The notes under the pieces: generated by a model
The model's input: the letters and a program-made list of their open reading frames with translations, nothing else
The model's database searches: none
Told to the model about the DNA's origin: nothing
Source of the DNA: Caldifarciminota bacterium
Lineage (GTDB): Bacteria > Hydrothermota > Hydrothermia > B15-G9 > DRBW01
DNA length: 13,368 bases
NCBI GenBank assembly: GCA_011042705.1
Contig: DRBW01000184.1
Coordinates: forward strand, 1 to 13,368
Direction: 5' to 3'
Part shown: piece after piece, positions 7,550 through 13,368 of the stretch
Position numbering within the stretch: position 1 is the stretch's first letter
Layout of the letters: the number at the start of each line of letters is the position of its first letter
Translations under genes and position numbers: made by a program

Positions 7550-8314
7550 CTATTTTTTCAGCTCCACGGTGACGATTTTGCCCTTCTGCAGAAGAGGGAT
7601 GTAGAGCGTGTCTCCGGTGGCGCTCAGGCAGATGTCGGCAGGTGTGGTGAGGCTTTCTCTGATGACCTTCGGGTTTATCGCCCTTTTGTCTTCCAGGATC
7701 ACCTCAATCACTTTGCCGGAGTTATAACCGCTGATATAGGCCCTGCCTTTCCTTATGGCGAGGCCATCGGCGCCGTTTATGTCTTCTGAACTGAATATAT
7801 GACTGACAGATCCATTTTTTATCAGGTATAGCCCTCCAGGTTTTGTGAAACTCACGCAGTAGAGCTTTTCGTCCTGCCAGGCGAGGCCGTTGGGGTTTGG
7901 AACCTCCGCAAACACTGATGTTCTGCCCGTCGTGTCTATTTTAAAGACAACACCCTTCCAGGTGTCGGATACGTACAGGTTCCCGGCGCTATCGACGGCG
8001 AGGTCGTTGAGAAATTCGGGCCTTGTGGGGAAGGAATCGGGGGCGACACAGATCGTTCTGGTGCTGTCCGTTATCTCCCAGATCCTGTCTTTGTCGGCCA
8101 CGTATAGTTTGTCCCCGAAGTAGGCCAGCCCCTTGGGATCCATCAGGCTGTCGGCGTAGACCTTTACCGAATCCCCCTTGAAGATGAAGATCTTTCCGTC
8201 GGGAAAAGAGCCGAACTCCCCTATGTCGGAGACGAAGATGCCCTTTTCGGTACAAAGAACGCTCTCGGGCCTTCTGGGCCCCAGAAGGACGAGGAAGAAC
8301 AGGATATAGTTCAT
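7550..8314 (-). CDS. SMP-30/gluconolactonase-like beta-propeller protein
   Basis: This 254-residue protein is built almost entirely of repeated propeller blades with the pattern 'GLA..GDKLYVAD..RIWEI'. Visible blades include PESVLCTEKGIFVSDIG, PKGLAYFGDKLYVAD, LNDLAVDSAGNLYVSDT, NPNGLAWQDEKLYCVS, GADGLAIRKGRAYISGY and PADICLSATGDTLYIP, fitting a six-bladed SMP-30/NHL-type propeller. The Asn in LNDLAV and the Asp in GADGLA match conserved metal-site positions of the SMP-30 family. The N-terminal NYILFFLVLLG is hydrophobic but short and uncharged; it may be a minimal signal peptide, so export is uncertain. GGGGG, a few bases before the ATG, is a plausible Shine-Dalgarno. A promoter with -35 at 8367-8372 lies just upstream. 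It is a single gene, convergent with the PPC gene (1-nt gap) and divergent from uvrB. The substrate, if it is an enzyme, cannot be told; a binding role is also possible. Confidence 0.85.
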   Translation of the reverse strand: MNYILFFLVLLGPRRPESVLCTEKGIFVSDIGEFGSFPDGKIFIFKGDSVKVYADSLMDPKGLAYFGDKLYVADKDRIWEITDSTRTICVAPDSFPTRPEFLNDLAVDSAGNLYVSDTWKGVVFKIDTTGRTSVFAEVPNPNGLAWQDEKLYCVSFTKPGGLYLIKNGSVSHIFSSEDINGADGLAIRKGRAYISGYNSGKVIEVILEDKRAINPKVIRESLTTPADICLSATGDTLYIPLLQKGKIVTVELKK

Positions 8315-8343
8315 CTTTGACCCCCTTGGTTTTTCACCGATTT

Positions 8344-8372
8344 ATTTTGACAGAAAGCCGGCGTGATTTCAA
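8344..8372 (-). promoter_or_regulatory. Promoter candidate of the SMP-30-like gene
   Basis: On the minus strand TTGAAA (8367-8372) is followed after 17 bp by CAAAAT (8344-8349). Both are imperfect matches to sigma70 boxes. The predicted leader of about 20-25 nt contains the GGGGG ribosome-binding site. Its -35 stands 13 bp from the -35 of the divergent uvrB promoter. Confidence 0.5.
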
Positions 8373-8385
8373 GGAAAAGGTGGGC

Positions 8386-8414
8386 TTGACCTCCTGAGGA
8401 AGGGGTATTATTAA
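8386..8414 (+). promoter_or_regulatory. Promoter candidate of the uvrB-PSP1 operon
   Basis: TTGACC (8386-8391) is followed after 17 bp by TATTAA (8409-8414). Transcription would begin near 8421, almost exactly at the second in-frame ATG (8422), implying a leaderless message. If the first ATG (8416) is used, transcription must start further upstream. No LexA-type box (CTGT-N8-ACAG or GAAC-N4-GTTC) is visible here. Confidence 0.5.
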
Positions 8415-8415
8415 T

Positions 8416-10434
8416 ATGCCGATGGCTGAATTCAAACTCGTGGCACCCTATAAACCGGCGGGAGATCAGCCGAAGGCGATCGGGGAACTGACGGAGAACC
8501 TGAAGAGGGGTGTGAAATTTCAGGTTCTCCTGGGGGTTACCGGTTCGGGCAAGACCTTCACCATCGCAAATGTCATCGCCAATTACGGCAGGCCGACGCT
8601 GATAATTTCCCATAACAAGACACTGGCGGCCCAGCTTTACGGAGAGCTAAAGGCCCTTTTCCCGCATAACGCAGTGGAGTATTTCATCTCCTACTACGAC
8701 TACTATCTCCCCGAGGCTTACATCCCCGAGACCGACACCTATATCGAGAAGGAGGCCACCATCAACGATGACATAGAGAGGCTGAGGCTCAGGGCCACCC
8801 AATCTCTTTTCGAGAGGGACGACGTGATAATAGTGGCTTCGGTCTCCGCCATTTACGGGTTGGGCGACCCCGAGGAGGTTCGCAAGCTCTTCGTCGTTGT
8901 GAAACGGGGCGAGGAGCACGATAGGGATGAGCTTCTGAGCCGCCTGCTGGACATTCAATACACCAGAAACGACATCGAATTGAAGAGGGGCAATTTCAGG
9001 GTGAGGGGTGACGTTGTGGAGCTGATACCTGCCTACGAGGAGCATCTCGTGAGAATCGAATTTTTCGGGGACGTGGTGGACAGGATAAGGGTCGTGGATC
9101 CCCTGACGGGAGAGCTTATAGAGGAAAAAGAGAGAGTTGCCATATATCCCGCCGGCCACTGGGTGACCACCCGCCCCAGGCTCGAGGAGGCGATAAAGTC
9201 GATCGAGAAGGAGCTTGAGGAGAGGCTCCGGGAACTCAGAAGCCAGGGCAAACTTCTCGAGGCTCAGAGGCTCGAACAGCGGACCAAGTTTGACCTGGAG
9301 ATGCTCAGGGAGATAGGCTATTGCCCCGGTATCGAAAACTACTCCAGGCATCTTTCGGGGAGAAAGCCGGGGCAGAGGCCGGCCTGTCTCATCGACTACT
9401 TTCCCGACGACTTCCTCATGATTATCGACGAATCCCACGTGACGGTCCCTCAGCTTCAGGGGATGTACCTCGGGGACCGGTCCAGAAAATTGACTCTTGT
9501 GGAGTATGGTTTCAGGCTTCCATCGGCTCTCGACAACAGGCCACTCAAATTCGAGGAGCTCGAGGAGCTCTGGGATAAGGTGATTTTCATGTCGGCCACG
9601 CCTGGTCCTTACGAGCTCAAAGTCTCGAAGGGCCTTGTGGTGGAGCAGATCATAAGGCCCACGGGTCTTGTCGATCCTAAGATCACCGTCAAACCCACGG
9701 AGCATCAGGTCGACGACATGATCGAGGAGATCCGCAAGAGGGTCGAGAAGGGCGAGAGGGTCCTGATAACGACCCTGACCAAGAGGATGGCCGAAGACCT
9801 CTCGGAATACCTTCTCGGAGCGGGTTTCAGGGTTCGCTACCTTCATTCTGAAATAGATGCAATAGAGAGGGTGGAGATTCTGAGGGGACTGAGGCTCGGA
9901 AATTTCGACGTTCTCGTCGGCGTTAACCTCTTAAGAGAGGGCCTCGACCTCCCCGAGGTGTCGCTTGTGATCATCACCGACGCTGACAAGACCGGCTTTT
10001 TGAGGTCTGAGACCGCGCTCATACAGACCGTGGGAAGGGCAGCGAGGAACGCGGCGGGCGAAGTTATAATGTATGCTGACGAGATCTCTGAGGCCATGAG
10101 AAAGGCCATTGAGGAGACGGAAAGAAGGAGGAGGCTGCAGATAGAGTATAACAGGAAACACGGCATAAAGCCCAGGACGATAAGGAAATCGGTACAGGAA
10201 GTGCTTCTGACAACGAAGGTCGCCGACGAGAGGATCCTTAAGTCCGACGAGGAGGACGTCCGTCGGGAGATAGCGGAGTTGAAGAGGAGCCTCGACAGGT
10301 TTAAACTTGTGGAGGAGCTTGAGAGGAGGATGCAGACGGCTGCTGCCCTTCTCGAGTTTGAAAAAGCCGCCCTTTACAGGGATGCCCTGAGGGAGATCAA
10401 GGGAGTGAGAAAAAAGAGGAAGATGCGGAGATGA
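8416..10434 (+). CDS. uvrB: UvrB, excinuclease ABC subunit B
   Basis: This is the damage-verifying helicase of bacterial nucleotide excision repair. It is loaded by UvrA, opens DNA around a lesion with its beta-hairpin, and recruits the nuclease UvrC. The 672-residue length is standard. Visible motifs: FKLVAPYKPAGDQPKAI at the N-terminus; Walker A GVTGSGKT (40-47, catalytic K46); beta-hairpin YYDYYLPEAYIP (93-104); DESH (338-341); MSATPG; helicase motif VI QTVGRAARN (537-545). A C-terminal UVR domain begins near residue 622 (LERRMQTAAALLEFEKAALYRD), where UvrC binds. All appear intact. Start choice is open: ATG 8416 has purine-rich GAGGAAGGGG about 10 nt upstream, while ATG 8422 matches the predicted transcription start and the usual UvrB N-terminus. 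The stop overlaps the next gene by 4 bp. Confidence 0.98.
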   Translation: MPMAEFKLVAPYKPAGDQPKAIGELTENLKRGVKFQVLLGVTGSGKTFTIANVIANYGRPTLIISHNKTLAAQLYGELKALFPHNAVEYFISYYDYYLPEAYIPETDTYIEKEATINDDIERLRLRATQSLFERDDVIIVASVSAIYGLGDPEEVRKLFVVVKRGEEHDRDELLSRLLDIQYTRNDIELKRGNFRVRGDVVELIPAYEEHLVRIEFFGDVVDRIRVVDPLTGELIEEKERVAIYPAGHWVTTRPRLEEAIKSIEKELEERLRELRSQGKLLEAQRLEQRTKFDLEMLREIGYCPGIENYSRHLSGRKPGQRPACLIDYFPDDFLMIIDESHVTVPQLQGMYLGDRSRKLTLVEYGFRLPSALDNRPLKFEELEELWDKVIFMSATPGPYELKVSKGLVVEQIIRPTGLVDPKITVKPTEHQVDDMIEEIRKRVEKGERVLITTLTKRMAEDLSEYLLGAGFRVRYLHSEIDAIERVEILRGLRLGNFDVLVGVNLLREGLDLPEVSLVIITDADKTGFLRSETALIQTVGRAARNAAGEVIMYADEISEAMRKAIEETERRRRLQIEYNRKHGIKPRTIRKSVQEVLLTTKVADERILKSDEEDVRREIAELKRSLDRFKLVEELERRMQTAAALLEFEKAALYRDALREIKGVRKKRKMRR

Positions 10435-11270
10435 GGAAGTTTTTTAAGGGCAAAGGAAGGAAAGCCGACAAAAAGGTAGCTTCGAGGGAGAGGGATTCTC
10501 TTGAAGTCTCCGTTGTAGGAGGAGGATTCGAGAGGTTTATAATCAAAAAACACCTGGAGATCGTTCCCGGCACCTTCGGTCAGCTCATGGCCGAGGGGAT
10601 GGAGCACCCCGTCGTGGTTAAAATAAGGGGGATTTCCGATAGGCCCGCGAAAAAAGAGGTGATAGAGCTTGTTCCCGTCTCGCACGAGAGAGTCCTGAGG
10701 CTTATGAAAAACATCGTAAAGGCATACCTCTTCAAGGAGGGGTTGAACGATATCAAGCTGGTGAACGGCAAGCTGGACACGGTGGTGGGCAGCCTTTCCC
10801 TCAATTACATAGCGGAGAAGAGACACAACCTGAGCAAGCTGGCGGCCCGACTTGCCAAGGTGTTGCACGTGAGGGTGGATTTCGAACAGATCGGCGCCAG
10901 AGACTATGCAAGGGAGATTGGTGGCATAGGGATATGTGGCCGGGAACTCTGCTGCAGGGTGTTCCTGAAGGAGATACCCTCAATAACTCTGGACATAGCG
11001 AGGCAGCAGTATCTGTTCGCCGCCCCCGAAAAGCTATCGGGTTTATGCGGCAGGTTGCTGTGCTGCCTGCGTTTTGAGCTCCCCGTTTACGAGGAGCTTT
11101 CGAAGAAGCTTCCCCAGCCCGGCTCCATGGTGGAGACACAGAAGGGAGTGGGCAGGGTGGTTGAGCTCAACGTGCTCTTCGGGACCTTCAAGGTCCAGTA
11201 CGAGGACGATTCGACGGAGGTTCTCAGCCTCGATTCCGAAGAGGTGACCTGGGAAATAGTCAAGTCCTGA
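10431..11270 (+). CDS. PSP1-domain protein, RicT/YaaT-like
   Basis: This 279-residue protein belongs to the PSP1 family. Its best-known member, RicT (YaaT) of Bacillus subtilis, forms an iron-sulfur complex with RicA and RicF and affects mRNA processing, sporulation and competence. The family signature is clear: VDFEQIGARDYAREIGGIG, then CGRELCC (C169, C174, C175), then SGLCGRLLCC (C206, C211, C212). This paired Cys pattern is thought to hold a metal or Fe-S cluster. The N-terminus is basic (RKFFKGKGRKADKK), and the C-terminal 45 residues resemble a small beta-barrel (GSMVETQKGVGRVVELN). The start is fixed by ATGA overlap with uvrB, with GGAG/GAGG motifs just before it, so translation should be coupled. 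Neither RicA nor RicF is encoded in the window. The family assignment is confident; the exact function here is unknown. Confidence 0.93.
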   Translation: MRKFFKGKGRKADKKVASRERDSLEVSVVGGGFERFIIKKHLEIVPGTFGQLMAEGMEHPVVVKIRGISDRPAKKEVIELVPVSHERVLRLMKNIVKAYLFKEGLNDIKLVNGKLDTVVGSLSLNYIAEKRHNLSKLAARLAKVLHVRVDFEQIGARDYAREIGGIGICGRELCCRVFLKEIPSITLDIARQQYLFAAPEKLSGLCGRLLCCLRFELPVYEELSKKLPQPGSMVETQKGVGRVVELNVLFGTFKVQYEDDSTEVLSLDSEEVTWEIVKS

Positions 11271-11276
11271 GAAGAT

Positions 11277-12455
11277 TTAGCCCGTGTAGATCTCGCCCGT
11301 TTTCTGAAGGGCGTATTTCGTGAAGAGGGGACCGAAAACCTCGTAAAGAATGGTGGTGGCCACGATCGTCGTCAGGAAGGCGGGCCCAATGGTGTTCTGG
11401 AATTCGTTTCTAACGAGTATGGCGAGGCCGAGTGCCACGCCGGCCTGTGGCACGAGGCCGAGCCCTATGTAGTTCCTTATCTTTTTTTCCATTTTCCCTA
11501 TGAGGGCTCCTGTGAAGGCACCTATGTATTCTCCGAGAGGTCGGGAAATTAGATAAAGGAGTCCGAAGAAGCCCATGTGTTTGAGGAGGGGTATCTCCAG
11601 GCTGGACCCCGTCAGCACAAAGAAATAGACATAAAGGGGCCAATCTATCCTCTTCAGGACGTTGAAGTAGATCTGGTCAGACTTGATGTTGGCGAGAACG
11701 GCTCCGAGGGCCATGTTGGCGAGCAGGTCGGACAGGTTGAAGTGCAGCGCCAGGCCCGTGTTCAAAAGGATAAAGCCGAAAACCAGTAGCAGGATGTTGG
11801 TCTCGTTTTTCACCAGTTTGCTGCCCAGGGCGAGAAGCACTCCCAGGACGGCTCCCAGGGCGAGAGCTCCCACTATGTGAACGAGGGAGAAGATGAGGCT
11901 GTGAATTATTATGCTTCCGCTCACTCCCGGGAGGACGAGGACCTTGGCAACGGACTCGGCGAGGGCGAAGACCATTATGCCCCACGCATCGTCGATGGCG
12001 ACCACTCCGAGAAGGGTCTCTGTGAAGATGCCCTTCGCCCTGTATTCCCTGATCACCATTATGGTGGCAGCCGGCGCGGTGGCAGGCGCGATTCCCCCGA
12101 AAAGTATGGCGGTATAGAGGGGCATTCCCGCGAGATAGAGCACGATGGAAACCAGGAGAAAGGCCCCGAGCACCTCCCCCCAGGATATCAGCATTACGGC
12201 CTTTCCAATCGTCTCTATCTGCTTTTTGGTAAAAGTCCTTCCCAGAGAAAAGGCCACGATGCTGAGGATGACGTTCGCCACGAGGGTCGTTAAGTTTATC
12301 AATTTGACGGGGACGAGGTTCAGAACGTAGGGACCCATTATCACGCCAGCGATCAGATAGGACGTGACTGCCGGAAGTTTGAACTTCTCCAGTATCTTCG
12401 AGAAAGCCAGTCCGAAGAGGAAGATGAGTCCCGAGACGAGGATGGCGTTAGCCAT
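11277..12455 (-). CDS. CPA2-type cation:proton antiporter (Kef/NapA-like membrane domain)
   Basis: This 392-residue integral membrane protein has about twelve hydrophobic segments across its length and no cytosolic C-terminal domain (no RCK/TrkA-N). It should exchange Na+ or K+ for protons at the cytoplasmic membrane. Markers are PAVTSYLIAGVIMGPYV in TM2, APATAPAATIMVI in the discontinuous helix region, and the paired acids AIDDAWGI (D155-D156). An Asp pair here is typical of electrogenic CPA2/NhaA-type exchangers, as opposed to the Asn-Asp of many electroneutral CPA1 members. ISRPLGEYIGAFTG (R305 onward) aligns with the GKxxG region of the family; an acidic residue seems to stand where Lys is often found. 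AAAGGA sits 5 nt before the ATG. The gene overlaps the upstream CBS gene by 8 bp, suggesting that the CBS protein is its regulatory subunit. Ion specificity cannot be read from sequence. Confidence 0.93.
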   Translation of the reverse strand: MANAILVSGLIFLFGLAFSKILEKFKLPAVTSYLIAGVIMGPYVLNLVPVKLINLTTLVANVILSIVAFSLGRTFTKKQIETIGKAVMLISWGEVLGAFLLVSIVLYLAGMPLYTAILFGGIAPATAPAATIMVIREYRAKGIFTETLLGVVAIDDAWGIMVFALAESVAKVLVLPGVSGSIIIHSLIFSLVHIVGALALGAVLGVLLALGSKLVKNETNILLLVFGFILLNTGLALHFNLSDLLANMALGAVLANIKSDQIYFNVLKRIDWPLYVYFFVLTGSSLEIPLLKHMGFFGLLYLISRPLGEYIGAFTGALIGKMEKKIRNYIGLGLVPQAGVALGLAILVRNEFQNTIGPAFLTTIVATTILYEVFGPLFTKYALQKTGEIYTG

Positions 12456-12924
12456 TTATTCCTTTCTTTTTCAGGAGGTAATAGATTATGTCGAAAAGGC
12501 CTATTACCCCGATGAGTTCGTCGCCTCTAACAACGGGAAGCACGGACAGTCTTGAATTTTTCAGGGTCCTGTAAGCGTTTTCCAGGTCATCATCCTCGGA
12601 GACCGTGGGCACGTCGAAATTCATGATGTCTTCGACCATGAGAAGGTCAATGAGTTCTGGATCCACTTCCACGTTGAGGAGGTCATTTTCCAGATCTTCC
12701 TTGTAAAAGGGCATGAGGCTCCTGTATTTCTCGATGGTGGGAAGATAGGGATAGAACACTTTCATGATGTCCTCGATGCATATCATCCCCTTGAATCTGG
12801 ACTCCTCGGTGACGGGGAAACAGCGGTGGTTAGTCTGCTTCACGAGTTCCAGGAGACCCACGAGCGGCGTGAAGGAAGACACCGCCACCACATTTTTTCT
12901 CATCACATCCTTGACCTTGAGCAT
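12448..12924 (-). CDS. CBS-domain pair protein, probable regulator of the adjacent antiporter
   Basis: This is a 158-residue cytoplasmic protein made of two CBS motifs that would form one Bateman module. CBS1 is about residues 4-58 (VKDVMRKNVVAVSSFTPLVG ... HRCFPVTEESRFKGMICIEDIMK), and CBS2 about 97-154 (VEDIMNFDVPTVSEDDDLENA ... LSVLPVVRGDELIGVIGLFDII). A longer linker of about 38 residues separates them. Such modules usually bind AMP, ATP or other adenosyl ligands, and often gate transporters. It is the promoter-proximal gene of a two-gene operon. Its stop lies inside the antiporter start region (8-bp overlap), consistent with equimolar synthesis of a soluble gate for a transporter that has no regulatory domain of its own. 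No Shine-Dalgarno precedes the ATG, and the predicted leader is only about six bases, so the message may be effectively leaderless. The ligand is unknown. Confidence 0.9.
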   Translation of the reverse strand: MLKVKDVMRKNVVAVSSFTPLVGLLELVKQTNHRCFPVTEESRFKGMICIEDIMKVFYPYLPTIEKYRSLMPFYKEDLENDLLNVEVDPELIDLLMVEDIMNFDVPTVSEDDDLENAYRTLKNSRLSVLPVVRGDELIGVIGLFDIIYYLLKKKGING

Positions 12925-12936
12925 GGCTTATTTTGA

Positions 12937-12966
12937 AGTATCGGATAGAGGGCTCGACTTTGTCAA
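12937..12966 (-). promoter_or_regulatory. Promoter of the CBS-antiporter operon
   Basis: On the minus strand a perfect -35 TTGACA (12961-12966) is followed after 18 bp by GATACT (12937-12942). Transcription should start near 12930, leaving a leader of about six bases before the ATG at 12924. An AGGAATT half-site (12974-12980) lies seven bases upstream of the -35. Confidence 0.7.
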
Positions 12967-13101
12967 GTTCTGAAATTCCTTCTGGCATTCTCTTGCGGAG
13001 GTTATCCTTCAAAATAAACACATGTGGGGATCGAGATTCGTCCCGGCAGAAGAAATTAATCGTAGGGGTTTCGGTGGCCTTGCCTGTTCTGGCGGCTGCT
13101 G

Positions 13102-13124
13102 AATTCCTTGAGTTGACAGGAATT
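13102..13124. promoter_or_regulatory. Inverted repeat AATTCCT-N9-AGGAATT over the porG -35 (operator candidate)
   Basis: The arms are perfect 7-bp complements (13102-13108 and 13118-13124). The -35 hexamer lies in the spacer and shares its last base with the right arm, so a bound protein would block RNA polymerase. The same half-site occurs once more, beside the divergent CBS promoter. The stem is too short and its loop too ordinary to suggest a terminator. Confidence 0.45.
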
Positions 13125-13141
13125 ATGGCGAGGATTATAAT
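13113..13141 (+). promoter_or_regulatory. Consensus sigma70-type promoter of porG
   Basis: TTGACA (13113-13118), a 17-bp spacer and TATAAT (13136-13141) match the sigma70 consensus at all twelve positions. Transcription should start near 13148, giving a leader of about 33 nt that contains the AAGGAGAGG ribosome-binding site at 13168-13176. Confidence 0.9.
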
Positions 13142-13180
13142 TTTTACCAATTTACAAGTCTCAATAAAAGGAGAGGCGAA

Positions 13181-13368
13181 GTGAAAAAGGTTTTTGAGAT
13201 AAGATGGCACGGACGAGGAGGTCTTGGAGCCAAAACGGCTGCTCTGCTTCTGGGGGAGGCTCTGATCCAGAAGGGCAAGTATGTTCAGGCCTTCCCCGAA
13301 TACGGTCCGGAGAGAAGGGGAGCTCCAGTTAAGTCCTACAACAGGATATCCGACACTCCCATCAACGT
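13181..13368 (+). CDS. porG: Pyruvate:ferredoxin oxidoreductase gamma subunit (5' part, runs off the window)
   Basis: These are the first 62 residues of the gamma subunit of a 2-oxoacid:ferredoxin oxidoreductase, most likely the pyruvate enzyme, which links acetyl-CoA and reduced ferredoxin in anaerobes. Diagnostic segments are EIRWHGRGGLGAKTAALLLGEAL at the N-terminus and the PEYGPERRGAPVKSYNRIS motif. The start is GTG at 13181, supported by AAGGAGAGG (13168-13176) seven bases upstream and by the exact family N-terminus (VKKVFEIRWHGRGG). The gene probably begins a por operon that continues beyond the window with delta, alpha and beta subunits. A related 2-oxoacid (2-oxoglutarate or branched-chain) enzyme cannot be excluded from this short piece. 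Transcription is driven by a consensus promoter with an inverted repeat over its -35. Confidence 0.93.
   Translation, partial: MKKVFEIRWHGRGGLGAKTAALLLGEALIQKGKYVQAFPEYGPERRGAPVKSYNRISDTPIN

Noticed and set aside
7547..7564. GAGCT/AGCTC stem with a T-rich loop between the PPC and SMP-30-like genes, as a terminator
   Set aside because: It has only five base pairs, the T-run is in the loop rather than after the stem, and it overlaps both coding ends.
8315..8415. SOS (LexA) operator upstream of uvrB
   Set aside because: Neither CTGT-N8-ACAG nor GAAC-N4-GTTC type sites are visible; CCTC/GAGG at 8390-8399 is only a 4-bp-arm repeat.
8647..9846. A 399-codon open frame on the minus strand opposite uvrB
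   Set aside because: It lies entirely across conserved UvrB motifs, and its translation shows no recognisable domain; it is a shadow frame.
10374..10868. A 164-codon minus-strand frame across the uvrB/PSP1 junction
   Set aside because: It is antisense to two clearly coding genes, with no promoter, ribosome-binding site or recognisable motif.
13019..13026. CACATGTG palindrome in the CBS-porG spacer
   Set aside because: An 8-bp palindrome is expected by chance often enough, and it sits away from both promoters.
12933..13184. An 83-codon plus-strand frame between the CBS gene and porG
   Set aside because: It lies across both predicted promoters, has no good ribosome-binding site and resembles no family. 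The spacer is better read as regulatory DNA.

Overview
The window looks like compact bacterial chromosome. Spacers are short, several stops and starts overlap, -35/-10 elements are sigma70-like, and there is no tRNA, rRNA, insertion sequence or CRISPR array. Base composition is moderate to slightly GC-rich by eye, and AGG/AGA arginine and ATA isoleucine codons are common, a bias often seen in thermophiles. A pyruvate:ferredoxin oxidoreductase gamma subunit points to an anaerobic lifestyle. A membrane-anchored c-di-GMP sensor and a lipid-free periplasmic-type beta-propeller fit a didermic or similar bacterium. I cannot name the phylum from this sequence.

Layout. (1) 1-528, plus strand: the 3' part of tsaD (tRNA t6A synthesis). 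(2) 514-6989, minus strand: a two-gene operon. Its first gene is a divergent, apparently degenerate relative of the class II (B12-dependent) ribonucleotide reductase. Its second, overlapping by ATGA, encodes a 1601-residue sensor with the order Cache-like/HAMP/GAF x3/HD-GYP/GAF/HD-GYP/GAF/GGDEF. (3) 7147-7548, plus strand: a small PPC/DUF296-domain protein, divergent from the operon, with a near-consensus promoter. (4) 7550-8314, minus strand: an SMP-30-like beta-propeller. (5) 8416-11270, plus strand: uvrB overlapping a PSP1-domain (RicT/YaaT-like) gene. (6) 11277-12924, minus strand: a CBS-domain gene overlapping a CPA2-type cation/proton antiporter gene. (7) 13181 to the window end, plus strand: the 5' part of porG, behind a consensus promoter.

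How the genes may work together. The most unusual unit is the RNR-like/c-di-GMP pair. The RNR relative keeps the three barrel cysteines but has lost most of the residues that make the enzyme a nucleotide reductase. It is translationally coupled to a protein that carries both a complete diguanylate cyclase and a complete c-di-GMP phosphodiesterase, plus a second, decayed HD-GYP. One hypothesis is a signalling module in which the RNR fold acts as a sensor or partner. The CBS/antiporter pair looks like an ion transporter with its own nucleotide-sensing regulator. uvrB and the PSP1 gene are translationally coupled, but I see no obvious functional link between them.

Two regulatory themes recur. 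All three convergent gene pairs end with 15 bp of overlap, a 1-nt gap and a 6-nt gap, with no hairpin terminator visible. Several genes without a clear Shine-Dalgarno sequence have a -10 element almost touching the start codon, which suggests leaderless transcripts. The two other genes with a promoter, the PPC gene and porG, have strong Shine-Dalgarno sequences and palindromic or inverted-repeat operator candidates at or near their promoters.
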